DNA from: Pantoea sp. Lij88
Lineage (GTDB): Bacteria; Pseudomonadota; Gammaproteobacteria; Enterobacterales; Enterobacteriaceae
NCBI RefSeq assembly: GCF_030062155.1
Contig: NZ_CP118267.1
Location: 186,001 to 250,000 of the forward strand
Length of the DNA: 64,000 nt
Reading direction: 5' to 3'
Shown here: positions 60,809 to 64,000 of the stretch, in pieces
How the letters are laid out: each line of letters starts with the position of its first letter
Position numbering within the stretch: the stretch's first letter is position 1
Made by a program: the position numbers and the translations under genes
Notes under the pieces: model-generated
Databases searched by the model: none
Told to the model about the DNA's origin: nothing
Seen by the model: only the letters and a program-made list of their open reading frames with translations

Positions 60809-61371
60809 GAAAATTCCTTAATCAGCTGCAGATCGGCAGGGAAATCGATATCACACAGGCAACCGCGATCGTGAAGAGGCAGCCGGACGGCCTGCGATTT
60901 CACGATCGCCTGCGGCCCGGCATCGCCGTGTAACGTATTCAGCATCGGATAACATTGCTGCTGAAAGCCCACTGGATGGCCTGGCCTGCCGTCAATCCAC
61001 GGTCTGACAATCACCGCCTCTGCCAGCGCACCGCTGACGGCGCGGTAACTTTCAGGCGTGACAAACGGCATATCGCCCAGCGCAATCAGCCAGCCATCGT
61101 AGTTCCGGCTGGCGTTAACGCCGGCGGCGATCGACTCACCCAGACCGCCGCTGTCACACAACACTAACGTCGCCTGCGTGCAGAGCTGATGGATTGCCGA
61201 TACGTCGGGCCGTGTCACCACGAACAGGTCAAGCCCGCTGGCAGCGGCCTGCTCCAGCGTACGTTGCAGCACCGGTTTACCGTCCAGGTCAGCCAGCAGC
61301 TTATGCTCGCCGGACTGCTGACGAAAACGGCGGCTCAGCCCGGCGGCCAGAACGACCAGCGCTATCTTCAC
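60805..61371 (-). CDS. MobA/MocA-like molybdenum cofactor nucleotidyltransferase
   Basis: A 188-residue protein from the GTG after GGAGAAAGAGA; a longer frame would run upstream without a ribosome site. The N-terminus VKIALVVLAAGLSRRFRQQS is the LAAGxSxRxG nucleotide loop, followed by KLLADLDGKPVLQRTLEQAA and LIALGDMPFVTPESY. Such proteins (MocA, YgfJ) link CTP to molybdopterin to make the cytosine form. Its placing between the structural gene and the chaperone gene supports a supply role for this very enzyme. Confidence 0.9.
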   Translation of the reverse strand: MKIALVVLAAGLSRRFRQQSGEHKLLADLDGKPVLQRTLEQAAASGLDLFVVTRPDVSAIHQLCTQATLVLCDSGGLGESIAAGVNASRNYDGWLIALGDMPFVTPESYRAVSGALAEAVIVRPWIDGRPGHPVGFQQQCYPMLNTLHGDAGPQAIVKSQAVRLPLHDRGCLCDIDFPADLQLIKEFS

Positions 61372-61466
61372 TCTCTTTCTCCACTCAGCGTGCAAAACGG
61401 GCGCAGGCTTCAGCCCACGCCCGTAAAACGACAATCCGACCTGCTGGCAGCAGGTCAGAAACCGGC

Positions 61467-63776
61467 TCAGATAATTTTGTCGAGCGTAATCGGCAGGTCG
61501 CGCACGCGCTTGCCGGTGGCATGAAACACCGCATTACTGATCGCTGCGGCAACGCCGACGATACCCAGCTCACCCACCGGTTTACCGCCCATCGTGGTCG
61601 CCTCAAAATCGGGCTCGCCCACGTTGATGGTGATAATGTCCGGGATGTCGCCATTCACCGGCACCAGATAATCCGCCAGGTTATTGTTAATCACCCGACC
61701 GTTACGCGGATCGACAATGCCCTCTTCCATCAGCGCCTGACCAACACCCATGATCATGCCGCCAATCCACTGGCTGCGCGCCAGTTTAGGATTGTAGAGA
61801 CGACCGCTGTCGAGTGCCGCCACCATCCGTTTTACCCGAATCGTGCCGAAATCTTCATCGACCCGGACTTCAACAAAATGCGCGCTCCAGCTGTGAGCAG
61901 AGAATTTTTCAGGACGGGTGCCGTCATTGAGGTTGCGCACCATCTTATCGCGCTCACTTTCTGACATATCCTCCGGGAAGGTCCCGCCTTTCACCGTGAG
62001 ACTCTCCGCCGGTGCCAGGCTCGCCAGCGCCGCAAATGACACGGCCCGGTCGCTGCGCTGATTATGCTGCACCCCGTCGCCTTTCAGCGTCAGCTGGGAC
62101 ACGGGCGTTCCCTGCAGCGGCGACTGTGGCAGCTCACTGGCCAGCTTCAGTAGATGGTCCCGCATACGTTTAGCGGTGTCGTCTACCGCAGCGGTTACGT
62201 TGCCCGCCAGCTGCGATCCCCCTGCCACACCCGCTCGCGGCAGCTCGGTATCACCCAGCTGAACCTCAATGGTGGTGGAGGCGACGCCCAGAATGTCGGC
62301 GGCGGTCTGCGCCAGAATGGTATAGGTGCCGGTGCCGATATCTGCACCGCCGCACTGCACCACAAAGGTTCCCTGCGGCGTCAGGATGATCTTCGCCTCG
62401 GCGGGCAGTTTGTTGACCGGATAGGTGCCGGAAGCCATACCCCAGCCAATCAGTTCACGCCCTTCGCGCATCGACCGTGGCGTCATGATCCGCTGGTCCC
62501 AGCCAAAGGCTTCCGCCCCTTTCTGATAGGCCTCTTTAAGACGTCGTGAACTCCACGGCAGATCGAGCTGATAATCTTTATCTGCCCAGTTGCGCAGGCG
62601 CAGTTCCAGCGGATCGATGTTCAGGGCATAGGCCATCTCATCCATCGCGACTTCCAGCCCAAAGGCGCTGGGGTTTTCACCTGGCGCGCGCATCCAGCCT
62701 GGCGTGACGGTGTTGATCGGCCTGATCTGATGCTGAGCGGAGACGTTCTCTACCGCATACATACGGGCGGTCACTTTGCTGCAGTTCTCGGCGAACACGT
62801 CGATGAGTGACGTTTCACTGAAACTGCGCTGGATAATCGCCTGGATTTTGCCGTCACGGGATGCGCCCAGCTCCAGCTGCTGCGAGGTGGCAGCACGTCC
62901 GCCGAGGCCGGTAAAGGTCTGCGGACGGGTCAGCGACACTTTAATCGGGCGGTTGAGCGCCCGCGACGCCACACTCGCCAGCGCGACGTGGGTGTAAGGC
63001 ACCGGCTTGGAGCCAAATCCGCCGCCGACATAAGGCGAGATGATGCGCACGTCTTCAACGTCAATGCCCATCCACTCGGCGATTTCCACCTGCGCGCCCG
63101 CTACCCACTGGCTCGGCTCCCAGACGGTGATGCGTCCATTCTGCCACTGCGCCACACAGGCATGCGGTTCCATCGGCATGTTGTATTCACGCGGTGTGGT
63201 GTAGCGCTGGCTCAGACGCACTTCGGCCTGCTGCATCGCTACCTGCGCGTCGCCCATATCGATATCCTGCTTCGGGAGCGGTTTCGGCTCGACGCCCTCA
63301 TCGGTAGCAAAAATCAGCGCGGGTGAGGTTTCATAGTCAATTTCCACCAGCGAGGCGGCATAGGTCGCCTGCTCAAACGTTTCTGCGACAACCAGACCGA
63401 TGTTCTGACCGTTGTGAATTATCACATCGTCCTGAATCGGGGTGTAGGTTGTCTGCGCCGCGCCGCCGTCGGCAATCGCGGTGGGTTTGTTAATCTTCAG
63501 CGTGTTCAGATGGGTATAAACCGCCAGCACGCCTGAGGCCTGCTGCGCCTTTTCTGTCGACATCCGGCTGATACGACCGCTGGCGACAGTAGACTGAATC
63601 ACCACGCCATAGAGCGGATTTTCCGGCTGATGTTCAAGCGCATAACGCGCTTCACCGGTGACTTTCACTTTGCCGTCGCCACGCGAGCGTGCGGCGCCCA
63701 GCCCTTCAATGGGTTGTTCTGCTGCTGAGTTCACCGTCTGAACATCCGGACGCGCCTTGTCGTTTACGTCACTCAT
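61467..63776 (-). CDS. paoC: molybdopterin-binding subunit of a PaoC-like aldehyde oxidoreductase
   Basis: A 769-residue large subunit of the xanthine-oxidase family. Marks: GDGKVKVTGEARYALEHQPE, MEPHACVAQW, SPYVGGGFGSKPVPYTHVAL, the APGENPSAFGLEVAMDEMAY loop, TGTYTILAQTAADILGV and the catalytic Glu in GKPVGELGIVGVAAAISNAV. PaoC in E. coli has 732 residues; this one has a longer N-terminus. It is coupled to the FAD subunit gene upstream (ATGA overlap 63773-63776). Substrate most likely aldehydes, in the periplasm or cytosol. Confidence 0.88.
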   Translation of the reverse strand: MSDVNDKARPDVQTVNSAAEQPIEGLGAARSRGDGKVKVTGEARYALEHQPENPLYGVVIQSTVASGRISRMSTEKAQQASGVLAVYTHLNTLKINKPTAIADGGAAQTTYTPIQDDVIIHNGQNIGLVVAETFEQATYAASLVEIDYETSPALIFATDEGVEPKPLPKQDIDMGDAQVAMQQAEVRLSQRYTTPREYNMPMEPHACVAQWQNGRITVWEPSQWVAGAQVEIAEWMGIDVEDVRIISPYVGGGFGSKPVPYTHVALASVASRALNRPIKVSLTRPQTFTGLGGRAATSQQLELGASRDGKIQAIIQRSFSETSLIDVFAENCSKVTARMYAVENVSAQHQIRPINTVTPGWMRAPGENPSAFGLEVAMDEMAYALNIDPLELRLRNWADKDYQLDLPWSSRRLKEAYQKGAEAFGWDQRIMTPRSMREGRELIGWGMASGTYPVNKLPAEAKIILTPQGTFVVQCGGADIGTGTYTILAQTAADILGVASTTIEVQLGDTELPRAGVAGGSQLAGNVTAAVDDTAKRMRDHLLKLASELPQSPLQGTPVSQLTLKGDGVQHNQRSDRAVSFAALASLAPAESLTVKGGTFPEDMSESERDKMVRNLNDGTRPEKFSAHSWSAHFVEVRVDEDFGTIRVKRMVAALDSGRLYNPKLARSQWIGGMIMGVGQALMEEGIVDPRNGRVINNNLADYLVPVNGDIPDIITINVGEPDFEATTMGGKPVGELGIVGVAAAISNAVFHATGKRVRDLPITLDKII

Positions 63777-64000
63777 GCGGTTTCTCCTGCTGCCATCAGC
63801 GCGCGGGCAATCACACGCGGCGCCAGTTTGACTTTATAGGCGTTATGCGTCAGCGCCTGCGTTTCCTGAGTAATCCGTTCTGCGGCCTGGAACACCGTCT
63901 CTTCATTGAACGGCTGGCCTTCGAGCGCCTGCTCCACTGACCTGACCCGCCAGGGTTTGGTCGCCACACCGCCCAGCGCGATATGCACCTGACGCATCAC
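63773..64000 (-). CDS. FAD-binding subunit (PaoB-like), C-terminal part
   Basis: The frame runs off the right edge, so about 75 C-terminal residues are visible: RQVHIALGGVATKPWRVRSV is the conserved end of the CO-dehydrogenase-type flavoprotein C-terminal domain, followed by FNEETVFQAAERI and HNAYKVKLAPRVIARALM. PaoB-like subunits carry FAD between the iron-sulfur and molybdenum subunits. An iron-sulfur subunit gene is expected further right, outside the window. Confidence 0.85.
   Translation of the reverse strand: MMRQVHIALGGVATKPWRVRSVEQALEGQPFNEETVFQAAERITQETQALTHNAYKVKLAPRVIARALMAAGETA

Noticed and set aside
1..64000. CRISPR arrays, rRNA and tRNA genes
   Set aside because: No regularly spaced repeats, no rRNA-like sequence and no tRNA cloverleaf were noticed, including next to the integrase.

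Overview
The window reads as DNA of an enterobacterium of the Erwiniaceae/Pantoea type. This is inferred from the style of the encoded proteins (arsC, rluF, yedK, gabT/gabP, a BhsA-like DUF1471 protein and a Pao-type aldehyde oxidoreductase all look enterobacterial). Many small regulator/oxidoreductase pairs and horizontally acquired blocks suggest a genome island region or a large accessory plasmid, but no plasmid replication or partition gene other than a phage-type one is visible, so the replicon cannot be decided here.

Layout. 1-6.1 kb: stress and redox genes (SDR, SRPBCC, flavin reductase, LysR, VOC, GltP-type symporter, old yellow enzyme with divergent HxlR regulator). 6.1-7.0 kb: remnant of an arsenic operon (truncated arsB, intact arsC). 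7.0-9.7 kb: five small genes resembling the AriR/YmgA/YcgZ two-component connector family, set among diverged repeats. 10.3-18.7 kb: the early half of a lambdoid phage in reverse order to lambda: P, O with an iteron origin inside it, a CII-like gene, a Cro-like gene, CI repressor between two matching operators, then a rightward left-operon-like transcript with at least three intrinsic terminators, small proteins, a RecE-type exonuclease, RecT and an ANR-type regulator. 19.3-23.6 kb: a four-gene FGL chaperone/usher adhesin operon of the Caf/Afa kind. 24.0-26.8 kb: small secreted and zinc-ribbon proteins, an excisionase-like protein and a tyrosine integrase. No terminase, capsid, tail or lysis gene is present, so 10.3-26.9 kb looks like an integrative element or defective prophage made of early phage functions carrying an adhesin.

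27-38.6 kb: BhsA-like peptide, MFS exporter, nitroreductase, LysR with divergent epimerase, secreted hydrolase, membrane diguanylate cyclase, SRAP protein (yedK), and a YddW-like lipoprotein. Two fragments here are decayed copies of the 24.4-25.2 kb segment. 38.6-43.0 kb: MocR-type regulator divergent from gabT-gabP (GABA catabolism). 43-51.5 kb: orphan fimbrial-like protein, VOC and LysR genes, a degenerate metallo-beta-lactamase-fold protein, a HigB/HigA-like toxin-antitoxin pair, LysR with divergent PRISE-type reductase, rluF, GNAT. 51.8-56.1 kb: sfnG-like dimethylsulfone monooxygenase, a GDSL autotransporter esterase, an RpiR regulator. 56.6-59.8 kb: TonB-dependent siderophore receptor overlapping a periplasmic binding protein gene. 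59.8-64.0 kb: leftward operon for a Pao-type molybdenum aldehyde oxidoreductase (FAD subunit partial, molybdopterin subunit, MobA/MocA-like nucleotidyltransferase, XdhC/PaoD chaperone), running in from the right edge.

The most unusual features are the phage early module carrying an adhesin operon, the cluster of small connector-like proteins, the serial terminators in the phage left operon, and a zinc-ribbon gene whose best-placed start codon is ATA in both an intact and a decayed copy.
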